A stretch of 52,089 bases of DNA, taken from positions 121,004 through 173,092 of the forward strand of contig JADCGA010000008.1 in assembly GCA_020249265.1 (NCBI GenBank), written 5' to 3'. This stretch comes from Roseomonas sp. (GTDB lineage: Bacteria; Pseudomonadota; Alphaproteobacteria; Acetobacterales; Acetobacteraceae). Under the pieces are notes generated by a model, which made no database searches, was not told the DNA's origin, and saw nothing but the letters and a program-made list of their open reading frames with translations. This document shows positions 41,993 to 51,949 of the stretch, piece after piece. The position numbers and the translations under genes are program-made. The number at the start of each line of letters is the position of its first letter. Position 1 is the stretch's first letter.

Positions 41993-42964
41993 ATGAGCGG
42001 TTTTCGGCGTCGCAGCCTCTTTGTGGCTGCTCCCCTTTTGGCCTCACCCTTTGTGGCTCGAGCACTGTACGCCCAGACGCCAGCTTTGCAAGCATCGCCA
42101 GTACCCGGCTTTTACCGCTTCAAGGTCGGGTCCTTTACCGTAACCACCGTGCATGATGGGTTTTTTGCGCGCCCGGTTGAAGGCACCATTGTTAATGCCC
42201 CGCTGGCAGAGGTACAGGCTGCACTTCGTGATGGCTTTCTTCCCACGGATCGGCTGTTCATTCCCATCACAATCACCTTTCTCGATACCGGGCGGGATTT
42301 GGTGGTTTTCGACAGCGGCAATGGCGTGACTGCCCCGGGTGCCACCCATGGCCGCATGATTGCCAATATGCGCGCCGCCGGCATTGATCCCGCCAAAGTG
42401 ACGCGCGTGGTGATGAGCCATTTCCATCCCGATCATATAAATGGCTTGCTGAATGCTGAAGGCGCCGCAGCCTTCCCCAATGCTGAAGTGATCGTGCCCG
42501 AAGCCGAGATGGCCTTTTGGGGCGATGCCACCAATGAAACGCGCACCCCTCAAGGCCAGCGCGCATTCTTTACCAATAGCGCGCGTCGTCTTGCGCCTTA
42601 CGCAGCACGTCTGCGGCGGGTCGGACCTGATGCTGAAGTGATTCCAGGCGTGCGTTCCGTCGCGGCCCATGGCCACACACCAGGCCATACAGTCTATCAC
42701 ATCGCCGATGGCGCAGAGCAGATGATGTTCTTGGCTGATACCAGCAACCGGCCTGAACTATTCGCGCGCCGGCCGGATTTTCACCTCGTTTTCGATCTCG
42801 ATCCCGTATTGGCCGAAGCCTCACGGCGGCGCATTTTTGACCGCGTGGCAAACGATAGAATCCGCATCACTGCCTATCATTTCCCCTTCCCGGCAAATGG
42901 CTATCTGGCCAAGGAAGGCAGCGGCTATCGCTTTGTTGCAGCAGATTGGTCGAGTGCTTTGTAG
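41993..42964 (+). CDS. Exported metallo-beta-lactamase-fold hydrolase
   Basis: 323 residues. The N-terminus RRRSLFVAAPLLASPFVARA is a Tat-like or Sec signal ending near ALYAQ, so the enzyme is periplasmic. The binuclear zinc motif is SHFHPDHING (H143, H145, D147, H148), then HGHTPGHTVYH and an Asp in FLADTSN. The last zinc-ligand His is probably in TAYHFPFPANGY. The arrangement resembles the methyl-parathion-hydrolase/lactonase branch of the superfamily. Candidate substrates are lactones or organic esters; this is inference. It diverges from the methyltransferase gene and ends 7 bp from sufA. Confidence 0.88.
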   Translation: MSGFRRRSLFVAAPLLASPFVARALYAQTPALQASPVPGFYRFKVGSFTVTTVHDGFFARPVEGTIVNAPLAEVQAALRDGFLPTDRLFIPITITFLDTGRDLVVFDSGNGVTAPGATHGRMIANMRAAGIDPAKVTRVVMSHFHPDHINGLLNAEGAAAFPNAEVIVPEAEMAFWGDATNETRTPQGQRAFFTNSARRLAPYAARLRRVGPDAEVIPGVRSVAAHGHTPGHTVYHIADGAEQMMFLADTSNRPELFARRPDFHLVFDLDPVLAEASRRRIFDRVANDRIRITAYHFPFPANGYLAKEGSGYRFVAADWSSAL

Positions 42965-42971
42965 CGTTAAA

Positions 42972-43340
42972 TCAAACGTGAAAGCTCTCCCCGCAGCCGC
43001 AGCGGCCCTTTTCATTAGGGTTGGTGAAGGTGAAGCCCGCTGACATGGTCTTCACCTCATAATCCATCTCGGTGCCAATCAGGAACAGCGTCGCCTTGCG
43101 GTCCACCAGCACCGTGACACCCTTGTCGGTGACGCTTTCATCGCCCGCCGTTGGCGCATCCACCCAGGAAAGATCATAGGCCAGGCCGGAACAGCCCTTG
43201 GTCTTCACTGCGATGCGCAGGAACTTGCCCTGATCGCCTTTGGCGTAAAGCGCGCGCAACCGTTCAGCGGCGCCATCGCTGAGCGACATCAGCGGCGGGA
43301 GCGCGCGCCGCGCGGGTTTGGCTTCGATGCTTGCATTCAT
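42972..43340 (-). CDS. sufA: A-type iron-sulfur cluster carrier (SufA/IscA family)
   Basis: 122 residues. The three conserved cysteines are C50 (KGCSGLAY) and C114, C116 (RCGCGESF), which hold a [2Fe-2S] or [4Fe-4S] cluster between subunits for delivery to target proteins. It is the last gene of the SUF operon, 9 bp after the sufT gene, and this position favours SufA over ErpA. Length is slightly longer than usual because of a 20-residue N-terminal tail. Confidence 0.93.
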   Translation of the reverse strand: MNASIEAKPARRALPPLMSLSDGAAERLRALYAKGDQGKFLRIAVKTKGCSGLAYDLSWVDAPTAGDESVTDKGVTVLVDRKATLFLIGTEMDYEVKTMSAGFTFTNPNEKGRCGCGESFHV

Positions 43341-43349
43341 GCCATCACC

Positions 43350-43733
43350 TCAAAACATATTGAGCGCGAGCCGCGCATCTTCGCTCATGCGGGAATGATC
43401 CCAAGGCGGGTCCCACACCACTTCCACCAATACATCGGAAACGCCTTCCACCCCGCGCACGGCTTCCTCCACTTGATGCGGCAATTCCTGCGCGGAAGGG
43501 CATGATGGCGTGGTCAGCGTCATTTCCACCTTCACCTTGCCGTCATCACCAATCTCAATCGCGTAGATCAGGCCAAGTTGATAGATATCAACCGGAATCT
43601 CAGGATCGAACACGGTAGAAATCGCGCCAATCACGGCGTCTTCGGAAACCGCCTGCGCGGGCGGCTGCACCTCGCCTTCGGGGGTCCAGGCGGCGTGCAC
43701 GGGTGTTTCGGTCTTGGTGGTGTCTTCACTCAC
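43350..43733 (-). CDS. sufT: SUF-associated DUF59/MIP18-family protein
   Basis: 127 residues from a GTG at 43733, chosen because AAGGAGG lies 6-7 nt upstream; the frame upstream lies inside sufU. The DUF59 core (about 33-127) has VFDPEIPVDIYQLGLIY, MTLTTPSCPSAQ with the conserved cysteine, and VVWDPPWDHSRMSEDAR. SufT proteins help mature Fe-S proteins under high cluster demand. It starts 8 bp inside the end of sufU and precedes sufA by 9 bp. Confidence 0.92.
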   Translation of the reverse strand: MSEDTTKTETPVHAAWTPEGEVQPPAQAVSEDAVIGAISTVFDPEIPVDIYQLGLIYAIEIGDDGKVKVEMTLTTPSCPSAQELPHQVEEAVRGVEGVSDVLVEVVWDPPWDHSRMSEDARLALNMF

Positions 43734-44205
43734 TGCTCGCCTCCTTCGCGCCGGCAAGGGCGGCGTTCAGCGTATGCCAAGCGAGGGTTGCGCATTTCAC
43801 CCGGCTTGGAAATTCATGCACGCCGGATAATGGCGTCAGCCTTTCCATGGCGCCTTCCAGCGAAGCCGCGCAGGTGGGGCATTGGCCTGTCATGGCCAAA
43901 TCACGAAAGGCCGCACCCAGCGCCTGCGCTTCTTCCGGCGTTTTGCCCTTCACAGTTTCCGTCATCAGTGACGCACTGGCCATGGAAACGGCGCAGCCGC
44001 GGCCCTGAAACGCGGCATCGGCGATATGCCCATCCGGCGTCATTTTAAGGAACAATTCCATGCGGTCACCGCACATGGGATTATCGCCGCGCGATGAGCG
44101 GTCCGCATCTTCCAGGCGGCGGAAATTGCGCGGCTTGCGGCCATGATCCAGGATCACTTCCTGATATAAATCGCGCAAATCGCCGAAGAAATCATTGCCG
44201 CTCAT
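43726..44205 (-). CDS. sufU: SufU-type scaffold / sulfur acceptor
   Basis: 159 residues. The IscU-fold ligand set is C45 with D47 (NPMCGDR), C71 (GRGCAVS) and C138 (RVKCATLAW). These bind zinc and accept persulfide from SufS in SufU proteins. The insert between the second and third cysteines (about 85-125, with GQCPTC) is the mark that separates SufU from IscU. It overlaps sufS by 4 bp and is followed by sufT. No sufE is present, consistent with SufU as the sulfur acceptor. Confidence 0.94.
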   Translation of the reverse strand: MSGNDFFGDLRDLYQEVILDHGRKPRNFRRLEDADRSSRGDNPMCGDRMELFLKMTPDGHIADAAFQGRGCAVSMASASLMTETVKGKTPEEAQALGAAFRDLAMTGQCPTCAASLEGAMERLTPLSGVHEFPSRVKCATLAWHTLNAALAGAKEASSE

Positions 44206-45428
44206 GCAAAGAACTCCCGCGCTTTTACCAGCGCGCCGGCCAGATAATCCACTTCCTCGGGCGTGGTATAAAGCCCGAAGGAAGCGCGTGCCGTGCCCTG
44301 TTCAAGACCAAAGCGCGCATGAAGCGGTTCCGCACAATGCCGCCCGGCGCGGATGCAAATCCCGGCACGATCCAGCAGCGTGGAAAGATCATGCGGATGA
44401 GCGTTGTCGAGCGCGAAAGCGAAAACACCGCCACGATCCTGCGCACGACCAAGCAGCGTGAGGCCCGGCACATCTGAAAGTTTCCGCATGGCATGGTCCA
44501 CCAAGGCGCGTTCATGCGCTTCAATGGCGGGCATGCCAATCGCATTCACATAGTCAATCGCGGCATGGAGGCCAACCGCTTCAATGATGGCAGGCGTGCC
44601 GGCTTCAAACCGCGCCGGGGGCTTGGCCCAGGTGGATTTTTCGAAGCTCACGCTTTCAATCATATCGCCACCACCCAGGAAGGGCGGCATGCGGTCCAGA
44701 TGTTCCAGCTTGCCCCACAACACGCCAATGCCCGTCGGGCCGTAAAGCTTATGGCCGGTGAAGCAGTAGAAATCGCAGCCAATGGCAGCAACATCCACGC
44801 GGCGATGCACCACCGCCTGGGACCCATCCAGCAACACCTTCGCGCCATGCGCATGGGCCAGCGCCACCACACGTTCAACCGGCGTGACGGTGCCGAGCAC
44901 ATTGGACATATGCGCCAGCGCCACCAGCCCCACCTTGCCATCGGCAAGCTTGACGGCCAGGTCTTCCATGTCCAATTCGCCGGAATCCGTCACGCGGCAA
45001 ACGCGCAAGGGATTGCCGCGTTCATCGCGCAGCATCTGCCAGGGCACGATATTGGCGTGGTGTTCCAATTCGGAAATCAGCACCGCCTGGTCCGGGCGCA
45101 TCACGCCGCGGCCCCAGCTATGCGCGACCAGATTGATCGCTTCTGTACTGTTGCGCGTGAAAACCACTTCCCGCGCATCTGGCGCATTGATGAAGCGCGC
45201 GACCGCACCGCGCGCGGCTTCATAAGAATCAGTCGCCACTTCGGAAAGCCGATAGGCGCCGCGATGGACATTGGCATAGGCCGTTTCCATGCAGCGCGTC
45301 ATGGCATCAATCACCGCGCGGGGCTTTTGCGCACTCGCCCCTGAATCCAGAAAGACGAGCGGCTTGCCATGCTGCGGCTGAGACAGGATCGGGAAATCCT
45401 GCCGAATGCGCTGGACATCAAAGCTCAT
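44202..45428 (-). CDS. sufS: Cysteine desulfurase SufS
   Basis: 408 residues from the ATG at 45428, overlapping the sufD stop (ATGA). Type II PLP desulfurase: VFLDSGASAQKPRAVIDAM near the N-terminus, ELEHHANIVPWQ, PLP-lysine in FTGHKLYGPTGIG, and the persulfide cysteine in RAGRHCAEPLH. It releases sulfur from cysteine and passes it to SufU. Complete and typical. Confidence 0.97.
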   Translation of the reverse strand: MSFDVQRIRQDFPILSQPQHGKPLVFLDSGASAQKPRAVIDAMTRCMETAYANVHRGAYRLSEVATDSYEAARGAVARFINAPDAREVVFTRNSTEAINLVAHSWGRGVMRPDQAVLISELEHHANIVPWQMLRDERGNPLRVCRVTDSGELDMEDLAVKLADGKVGLVALAHMSNVLGTVTPVERVVALAHAHGAKVLLDGSQAVVHRRVDVAAIGCDFYCFTGHKLYGPTGIGVLWGKLEHLDRMPPFLGGGDMIESVSFEKSTWAKPPARFEAGTPAIIEAVGLHAAIDYVNAIGMPAIEAHERALVDHAMRKLSDVPGLTLLGRAQDRGGVFAFALDNAHPHDLSTLLDRAGICIRAGRHCAEPLHARFGLEQGTARASFGLYTTPEEVDYLAGALVKAREFFA

Positions 45429-46720
45429 GATGCCGTCCCATGCCGGACCCACCAGCCATCTACGGCGGCGGTCAGGGCTTCACGCAATACATCATCTTCC
45501 AGCCCTTCAAAGGCTTCATGCAGGAAGGCCTGCACCAGCATGGATCGGGCCTGATCCGCCGGCACGCCGCGGGAGCGCAGATAGAAAAGACTATCCGCAT
45601 CCAAAGCGCCGATAGTCGCGCCATGGCTGCACTTCACGTCATCGGCATAGATTTCAAGCTGCGGCTTGCTATCCATTTCCGCTTCTTCGGAAAGCAACAA
45701 AGCCTGGTTCATCTGATAGCCATCGGTCTTTTGCGCTTCGCGCCGCACCAGGATTTTGCCCTGGAACACGCCGCGCGATTGCCCCGCCAGCACGGTCTTG
45801 CAGGTTTGCCGACTGGCGCAATCCGGCGCGGCATGATCGAGCGCCGTGGTGGTATCCACCACCGCCCGGCCTGCCGCCAATTGCGCGCTATTCATGTGGC
45901 AGGATGCCTTGGGGCCTATCAGCGCAGCATGAATTTCCATACGTGTAAGCCGCGCACCGGCAGAAACCGCCATGGTGTCATAACGCGCCTCGGCTGCAAT
46001 CCGCGCATGGATCATGGAAAGATGAAAGGCGCCTTCGCCTTCCTGTTGCGCGCGGCCATGCGTCAGCACGGCGCCTTCCGCCAGATCAATCTCGAACATC
46101 GGATTGTGCAGATACTGCGCGCCGCCACCGATAGCACTTTCCAGCAGTGTTAGCTTTGCACCCGCACTAAGGCGGATCACATGGCGCGGATGGAAAGCGA
46201 AGGGCCGGCCGGGATCAACGGCGATGGAAAGCAATTCCAAATGCCCGGCATCCACACCCGCCGGCACATCCAGGAACAAACCATCTTCGAACATCAGCGT
46301 ATTCAGCGCCGTCATGGGATGTTCGGACAAAGGCGCCAGCGCGCCCAGCATCCCTTCCAGCGCGCCCAAATGCTGCGCAACAGAAGCCGCGCGATAGGCA
46401 AGCCCGTCCAACGCCGAAATATCTGCGCGAAAGCGCCCATCAACAAACACTGCCCGCGCCGCGCAGCGCGGCTTCGGTAGCGTCAAGGCGCCTTCTACGG
46501 CTGTCAGCGGTTCAGCAAAACCCGCCTGGGCCACGGGCGAAAGGTCCGTATATTTCCAAGCCTCAACACGCCGCGTCGGAAAACCGCGCGCCGCCACATG
46601 TGCTGCCGCATCGGCCCGCAGCGCCGCGAGCCATGGCAGCCGCGCGCCCGGCAGATGATCCTTCAAGCCCTGATAGCGCGCGAGGAAGCCTGCCGCGCCT
46701 GGTTGTGGTGCCGCTGTCAC
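45425..46720 (-). CDS. sufD: SufD, subunit of the SufBCD scaffold
   Basis: 431 residues from a GTG at 46720 that overlaps sufC (4 bp). N-terminal helices (RRVEAWKYTDLSP) precede the beta-helix core. The C-terminal segment KPQLEIYADDVKCSHGATIG leads to the FLHEAFEGLEDD end typical of SufD. It pairs with SufB, and the cluster is built at their interface. The order sufB-C-D-S is standard. Confidence 0.96.
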   Translation of the reverse strand: MTAAPQPGAAGFLARYQGLKDHLPGARLPWLAALRADAAAHVAARGFPTRRVEAWKYTDLSPVAQAGFAEPLTAVEGALTLPKPRCAARAVFVDGRFRADISALDGLAYRAASVAQHLGALEGMLGALAPLSEHPMTALNTLMFEDGLFLDVPAGVDAGHLELLSIAVDPGRPFAFHPRHVIRLSAGAKLTLLESAIGGGAQYLHNPMFEIDLAEGAVLTHGRAQQEGEGAFHLSMIHARIAAEARYDTMAVSAGARLTRMEIHAALIGPKASCHMNSAQLAAGRAVVDTTTALDHAAPDCASRQTCKTVLAGQSRGVFQGKILVRREAQKTDGYQMNQALLLSEEAEMDSKPQLEIYADDVKCSHGATIGALDADSLFYLRSRGVPADQARSMLVQAFLHEAFEGLEDDVLREALTAAVDGWWVRHGTAS

Positions 46721-47462
46721 GCCGCGGCCTGGATGGCGCCATAGCCCTGCGCTTCCAGCTCCTTCGCCAATTCCGGCCCGCCCGATCGCACAATGCGTCC
46801 GCCCATCAGCACATGCACGCGATCCGGCACAATGTAATCCAGTAGACGCTGATAATGCGTAATCACCAGCGCGGAGAAATCCGGCCCACGCATGGCATTC
46901 ACGCCATCGGCCACGATCTTCAGCGCATCAATATCAAGCCCGCTATCGGTTTCATCCAGAATGGCAAGCTTTGGTTGCAGCAGCGCCATTTGCAGGATTT
47001 CATTGCGCTTCTTCTCGCCGCCCGAAAAACCGACATTCACACCGCGCTTCAGCATTTCGTCATTCATCGAAAGCGCCTTCATGCGTTCGCGCGCCAGCTT
47101 CAGGAATTGCATGGCATCCAACTCAGCCTCACCCTTGGCGCGGCGAATGGCATTCAGCGCAGTACGCAGGAAGGTGGCATTGCCCACGCCGGGCAATTCC
47201 ACCGGATATTGGAAGGCCAGAAACACGCCAGCGGCGGCGCGTTCTTCCGGTTCCATCGCCAGCAAATCCTGGCCGTGCAGCAGCGCAGTACCGCCCGTTA
47301 CCTCATAGCCATCGCGGCCAGACAGCACATAGGAAAGTGTGGATTTGCCGGACCCATTCGGGCCCATGATCGCATGCACTTCACCCTGCGGCACAACCAG
47401 ATCAACGCCCTTCAGAATGGGCTTGCCATCAACCTCAGCGGTCAGTCCCTTGATTTCCAACA

Positions 47463-47463
<1 letters not shown>
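46717..47463 (-). CDS. sufC: SufC, ATPase of the SufBCD scaffold
   Basis: 248 residues from the ATG at 47463, sharing a base with the sufB stop; a GTG one codon upstream is possible. Walker A is GPNGSGKSTL, the signature FSGGEKKRNEILQM and Walker B AILDETDSGLDID, all characteristic of SufC. It is a soluble ABC-type ATPase that reshapes SufB and SufD during cluster assembly. Confidence 0.97.
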
Positions 47464-48959
<1,496 letters not shown>

Positions 48960-48968
48960 GGTTTTGTT

Positions 48969-49427
48969 CTATTCCGCGGCAAAGATGGGGGAAGCAGTTT
49001 CAGGGTGCGGCACAACGGCAGGCGGGCCGGCAAGATCGGCAATGGAAATACCGGTAAGCGCGCGACGGATCGCCTCATTCACTGGGTCCCAGCGTCCGCG
49101 CACGGGGCAGGCGCTTTCGGATTCACAAACGCCGAAGGAATTATCCACGCAGGCCGTCAGCGCGATGGGGCCATCCATGGCGGTAATCACCTCAATCAGC
49201 GGCACATCAGCCAGCGGGCGGGTCAGCCGATAGCCGCCCAGCGCCCCGCGCCGGCCCTCGACCAGCCCGGCATGAGCCAATATTTTCAAGACCTTAGCCA
49301 CAGTGGGCTCCGCCAGGCCGGTGGCGCCGGCCAGGACAGGGGCGGTCAGCACGCCGCCTTCCGCCGCGTCATCTAGCCGCGTCAGCACCACCACCGCATA
49401 ATCGGTCAGCTTTGAAAGCCGCAGCAC
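48969..49427 (-). CDS. Rrf2-family Fe-S regulator of the SUF operon
   Basis: 152 residues from a GTG at 49427, which has AGGAGGG 8 nt upstream. It has an N-terminal winged helix (LSKLTDYAVVVLTRL, LAEPTVAKVLKILAHAGL, RRGALGGYRL). The cluster-ligand cysteines are C93, C101 and C107, spaced C-x7-C-x5-C rather than the C-x5-C-x5-C of classical IscR. That spacing fits the SUF-specific regulator branch. It should sense [2Fe-2S]/[4Fe-4S] status and control its own operon. A long palindrome just upstream of the start is the obvious operator. Confidence 0.92.
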   Translation of the reverse strand: MLRLSKLTDYAVVVLTRLDDAAEGGVLTAPVLAGATGLAEPTVAKVLKILAHAGLVEGRRGALGGYRLTRPLADVPLIEVITAMDGPIALTACVDNSFGVCESESACPVRGRWDPVNEAIRRALTGISIADLAGPPAVVPHPETASPIFAAE

Positions 49428-49440
49428 GCGGGCAACCCTC

Positions 49441-49473
49441 CTGCAATCCGGACCATCAAGGTCCTAATTGCAG
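49441..49473 (-). promoter_or_regulatory. Candidate operator of the SUF regulator
   Basis: Arms CTGCAATCCGGACC (49441-49454) and GGTCCTAATTGCAG (49460-49473) are inverted repeats matching at 12 of 14 positions around ATCAA. It lies 14-46 nt upstream of the GTG and touches the AGGAGGG ribosome site (49436-49442). A perfect TTGACA (minus strand, 49499-49494) lies 20 bp further up; no clear -10 is seen at the usual distance, where the palindrome begins. As RNA it could also form a hairpin. Confidence 0.6.
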
Positions 49474-49565
49474 ATGCGCCTTGCCCCCCTCCCTGTCAAG
49501 CGCTGGACGGGCCGCCACGCCGCGCCCATTCTGCGGCCAATCACAACCCCGAGCAGGATGATCCC

Positions 49566-50453
49566 ATGCCCTTTTTGCGAACCGATGACGGTGTTGACTT
49601 GTTCTATGAGGAAGCCGGCAGCGGCACGCCCATGGTTTTCGTCCATGAATTCGCGGGCGATTCGCGTTCCTGGGAAATGCAGATGCGGTTTTTCTCCCGC
49701 CGCTATCGCTGCGTGGTGTTCAATGCGCGCGGCTATCCGCCATCCACCGTGCCCAATTCGGCAGCCTCCTACAGCCAGGACCGCGCGACGGATGATATCG
49801 CCGCCGTGATCAAGGGCCTGAACCTTGCGCCAGCCCATGTTGTCGGCCTCTCCATGGGCGCCTTTGCCACGCTGCATCTGGGGCTTCGCCATCCGCAACT
49901 GGCGCGCAGCCTGGTCGCCGCCGGCGTTGGCTATGGCGCTGCCCCTGGCAAGCGCGATCAGTTCCGGGCGGAGGTTGATGCCACCGCCGCGCGCATCCGC
50001 GCCGAGGGCATGGACAAGATGGCGGATATCTATTCCCGCGGCCCAACCCGCCTGGTGTTCGAAGAAAAGGACCCGCGTGGCTTCAAGGAATTCCAGACCC
50101 AGCTTGCAGAACATTCAACCGAGGGCTCGGCGCTAACGATGCAGGGTGTGCAGCGTGAAAGGCCATCACTGTTCGATCTGGAGGCCGGCTTTAAGCAGAT
50201 GAAGGTGCCAACGCTGGTGATCGCCGGCGATGAGGATGACCCCACGCTGGAACCTTCCCTGTTCCTGAAGCGTAGCATCATGAGCAGCGCACTTTTGGTC
50301 ATGCCGAAATGCGGCCACACCATGAATCTGGAAGACCCGGATGCCTTCAATCGCGCCGTGCTGGATTTTGTGACGCAGGTGGATTGCGGGCGGTGGACGC
50401 AACGCATTCCGGAAAGCCTTTCCGGCGCGATTATCGCTGCCAAGGAAAAGTAA
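49566..50453 (+). CDS. Alpha/beta-hydrolase
   Basis: 295 residues. The nucleophile elbow is GLSMGAF with S96. The HG-type oxyanion segment reads VFVHEFAGDSRSW (24-36), with His-Glu in place of His-Gly. The acid is in VIAGDEDDPTLEP and the histidine in KCGHTMNLEDP. It resembles the 3-oxoadipate-enol-lactonase/haloperoxidase-like group with the cap domain at about 115-205. The intergenic gap to the divergent SUF regulator is about 140 bp. A repeat element follows its stop. Substrate unknown; a ring-cleavage lactone or ester is plausible given nearby catabolic genes. Confidence 0.88.
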   Translation: MPFLRTDDGVDLFYEEAGSGTPMVFVHEFAGDSRSWEMQMRFFSRRYRCVVFNARGYPPSTVPNSAASYSQDRATDDIAAVIKGLNLAPAHVVGLSMGAFATLHLGLRHPQLARSLVAAGVGYGAAPGKRDQFRAEVDATAARIRAEGMDKMADIYSRGPTRLVFEEKDPRGFKEFQTQLAEHSTEGSALTMQGVQRERPSLFDLEAGFKQMKVPTLVIAGDEDDPTLEPSLFLKRSIMSSALLVMPKCGHTMNLEDPDAFNRAVLDFVTQVDCGRWTQRIPESLSGAIIAAKEK

Positions 50454-50459
50454 GGGCCG

Positions 50460-50564
50460 GAGCATTTTCAAGCCAAGTGGAATCACTTGGCGGCTCGGAA
50501 AATGCGACCAAATAAAGATTTAGTGCGCGTCCCGTGAACGAATGTGAACGGGGCGCGCACTAAA
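50460..50564. repeat. Two-hairpin intergenic repeat, copy 2 (RIME-like)
   Basis: Hairpin 1 is the same as in copy 1: GCATTTTC (50462-50469) with GAAAATGC (50498-50505) and the same inner arms. Hairpin 2 differs in sequence but still pairs: TTTAGTGCGC (50519-50528) with GCGCACTAAA (50555-50564). It lies between two convergent genes and may also serve as a bidirectional terminator. Confidence 0.88.
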
Positions 50565-50588
50565 TGTGAGGTTACTCCCCCGTTTTTC

Positions 50589-51548
50589 TCAGGCGTCGCG
50601 GATCACTTCATAAAGCGCGACCGCCGCCGCCGCCGCCACATTCAGGCTTTCCATGGCGGGCGTGATGGGCAGACGCACCAATTCATCGCAGGTTTCGCGT
50701 TGCAGGCGGCGCAGCCCGGTATCTTCCGCGCCCAGCACAAGCGCGACACGGCGGTCGCGTGGCCGCGCTTCCGCCAAGGTTCGGGTAGCATCCCCGGTCA
50801 ACCCCATCACCCAGAAACCGGATTTTTGCAGGCTGGCAATAGCGCGGGACAGATTCACTTCCCGCACCACCGGCACGATATCAAGCGCGCCCGATGCTGC
50901 GCGGGCCAGCGCACCAGTCTCCGGCGGCGCATGCCTATCCTGCAGCACCACGCAAGCCGCGCCGAAAGCGGCAGCCGAACGCAGTATTGCGCCCACATTG
51001 CGCGGGTCCGTCACCTGGTCCAGCAGCAGCACCGGCCCATCGGAAGCGGCGATGGCATCTTCCAAAGCGACCGGTTCCAAAGGTTCCACCAGCAGCGCAA
51101 CACCCTGATGCACGGCATCTTCCGTCAGGAAGGTGCCGAAGCGCTGGCGTTCAATGCGTTCCGGCGGCAGGCGCCAGGGGCGGTTCAGCGCGGCGCGCAG
51201 GCTTTTCTCGGCGTCTTCCGTAACCAGCAGGCGGCGAGTTTTGCGGCGCGGGTTGCGAATGGCGGAAGCGACCGTGTGTTCACCGTATAGCCAAAAAGCG
51301 CCGGAACCCGCGCCGGCGCCGGGGCGCGGTGGGGCGGGGCCCTCGGCTTCCATCGGCGCTGGGCCAGCCACGCGGCGGCCACGGGGCGGCGGGGCCTCAG
51401 CTTCCTGAAAGCGGCTTGGCGGGCCACGGCGCCCGCGCGGCGCTTCGGCAGCTTCTTCAAAGCGCGGACGGCGCGGGGCTTGGGGGGCGGGGCCTTGCGG
51501 GCGGGCGCGGCCAGGGGGCCGCTTCGGGGGGCGTTGCATCTCCCCCAT
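50589..51548 (-). CDS. rlmB: SPOUT-family 23S rRNA 2'-O-methyltransferase (RlmB type)
   Basis: 319 residues. The first ~85 residues are a disordered Pro/Arg/Gly/Ala-rich tail. Then comes the SpoU substrate-binding domain (WLYGEHTVASAIRNPRRK) and the trefoil-knot catalytic domain: motif 1 DQVTDPRNVGAILRSAAAFG, motif 2 LVLGAEDTGLRR and motif 3 ITPAMESLNVAAAAAVALYE. It methylates a 23S rRNA ribose (Gm2251 in E. coli). The start at 51548 has no strong ribosome site; an ATG three codons in (51539) is an alternative. The tail is probably for RNA contacts. Confidence 0.92.
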   Translation of the reverse strand: MGEMQRPPKRPPGRARPQGPAPQAPRRPRFEEAAEAPRGRRGPPSRFQEAEAPPPRGRRVAGPAPMEAEGPAPPRPGAGAGSGAFWLYGEHTVASAIRNPRRKTRRLLVTEDAEKSLRAALNRPWRLPPERIERQRFGTFLTEDAVHQGVALLVEPLEPVALEDAIAASDGPVLLLDQVTDPRNVGAILRSAAAFGAACVVLQDRHAPPETGALARAASGALDIVPVVREVNLSRAIASLQKSGFWVMGLTGDATRTLAEARPRDRRVALVLGAEDTGLRRLQRETCDELVRLPITPAMESLNVAAAAAVALYEVIRDA

Positions 51549-51670
51549 GATGCGCCGAGCGCGCCAGAATGAAAACCTGGGCTGTTTTTCCGCCTCATCC
51601 GTTGACAGGCAAGCGCCAATGCGGATAGTCCGCCCGCTCCCGCTAGCCCCGGTTTCGGGCGAGCGGCTGT

Positions 51671-51753
51671 GGAGGGGTGCCCGAGTGGCTAAAGGGGACG
51701 GACTGTAAATCCGTTGGCTTGCGCCTACGTTGGTTCGAATCCAACCCCCTCCA
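51671..51753 (+). tRNA. tRNA-Tyr (anticodon GUA)
   Basis: Acceptor GGAGGGG (51671-51677) pairs with CCCCTCC (51746-51752), with discriminator A at 51753 and no encoded CCA. The anticodon stem ACGGA/TCCGT encloses CTGTAAA, giving GTA. A long variable arm (class II) is present, as expected for bacterial tRNA-Tyr. Confidence 0.96.
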
Positions 51754-51820
51754 TATCAGCCCTTGTCGGTCTTGGTTCGCGCCAAGGCACGGGCAGGGGG
51801 GTTGGGAACAGCGCCTCGGC

Positions 51821-51894
51821 GCGGGTGTAGCTCAATGGTAGAGCCCCAGCCTTCCAAGCTGGTTGTGCGGGTTCGATTCCCGTCACCCGCTCCA
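51821..51894 (+). tRNA. tRNA-Gly (anticodon UCC)
   Basis: Acceptor GCGGGTG (51821-51827) pairs with CACCCGC (51884-51890), discriminator T, and encoded CCA at 51892-51894. The anticodon stem CCAGC/GCTGG encloses CTTCCAA, giving TCC. It lies 55 bp before tuf. Confidence 0.97.
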
Positions 51895-51949
51895 GCGGGC
51901 GTGCGGGGCTGTTTCGTGAACGGTTCAATGAGGGTAGCGGGAAAAGGCC

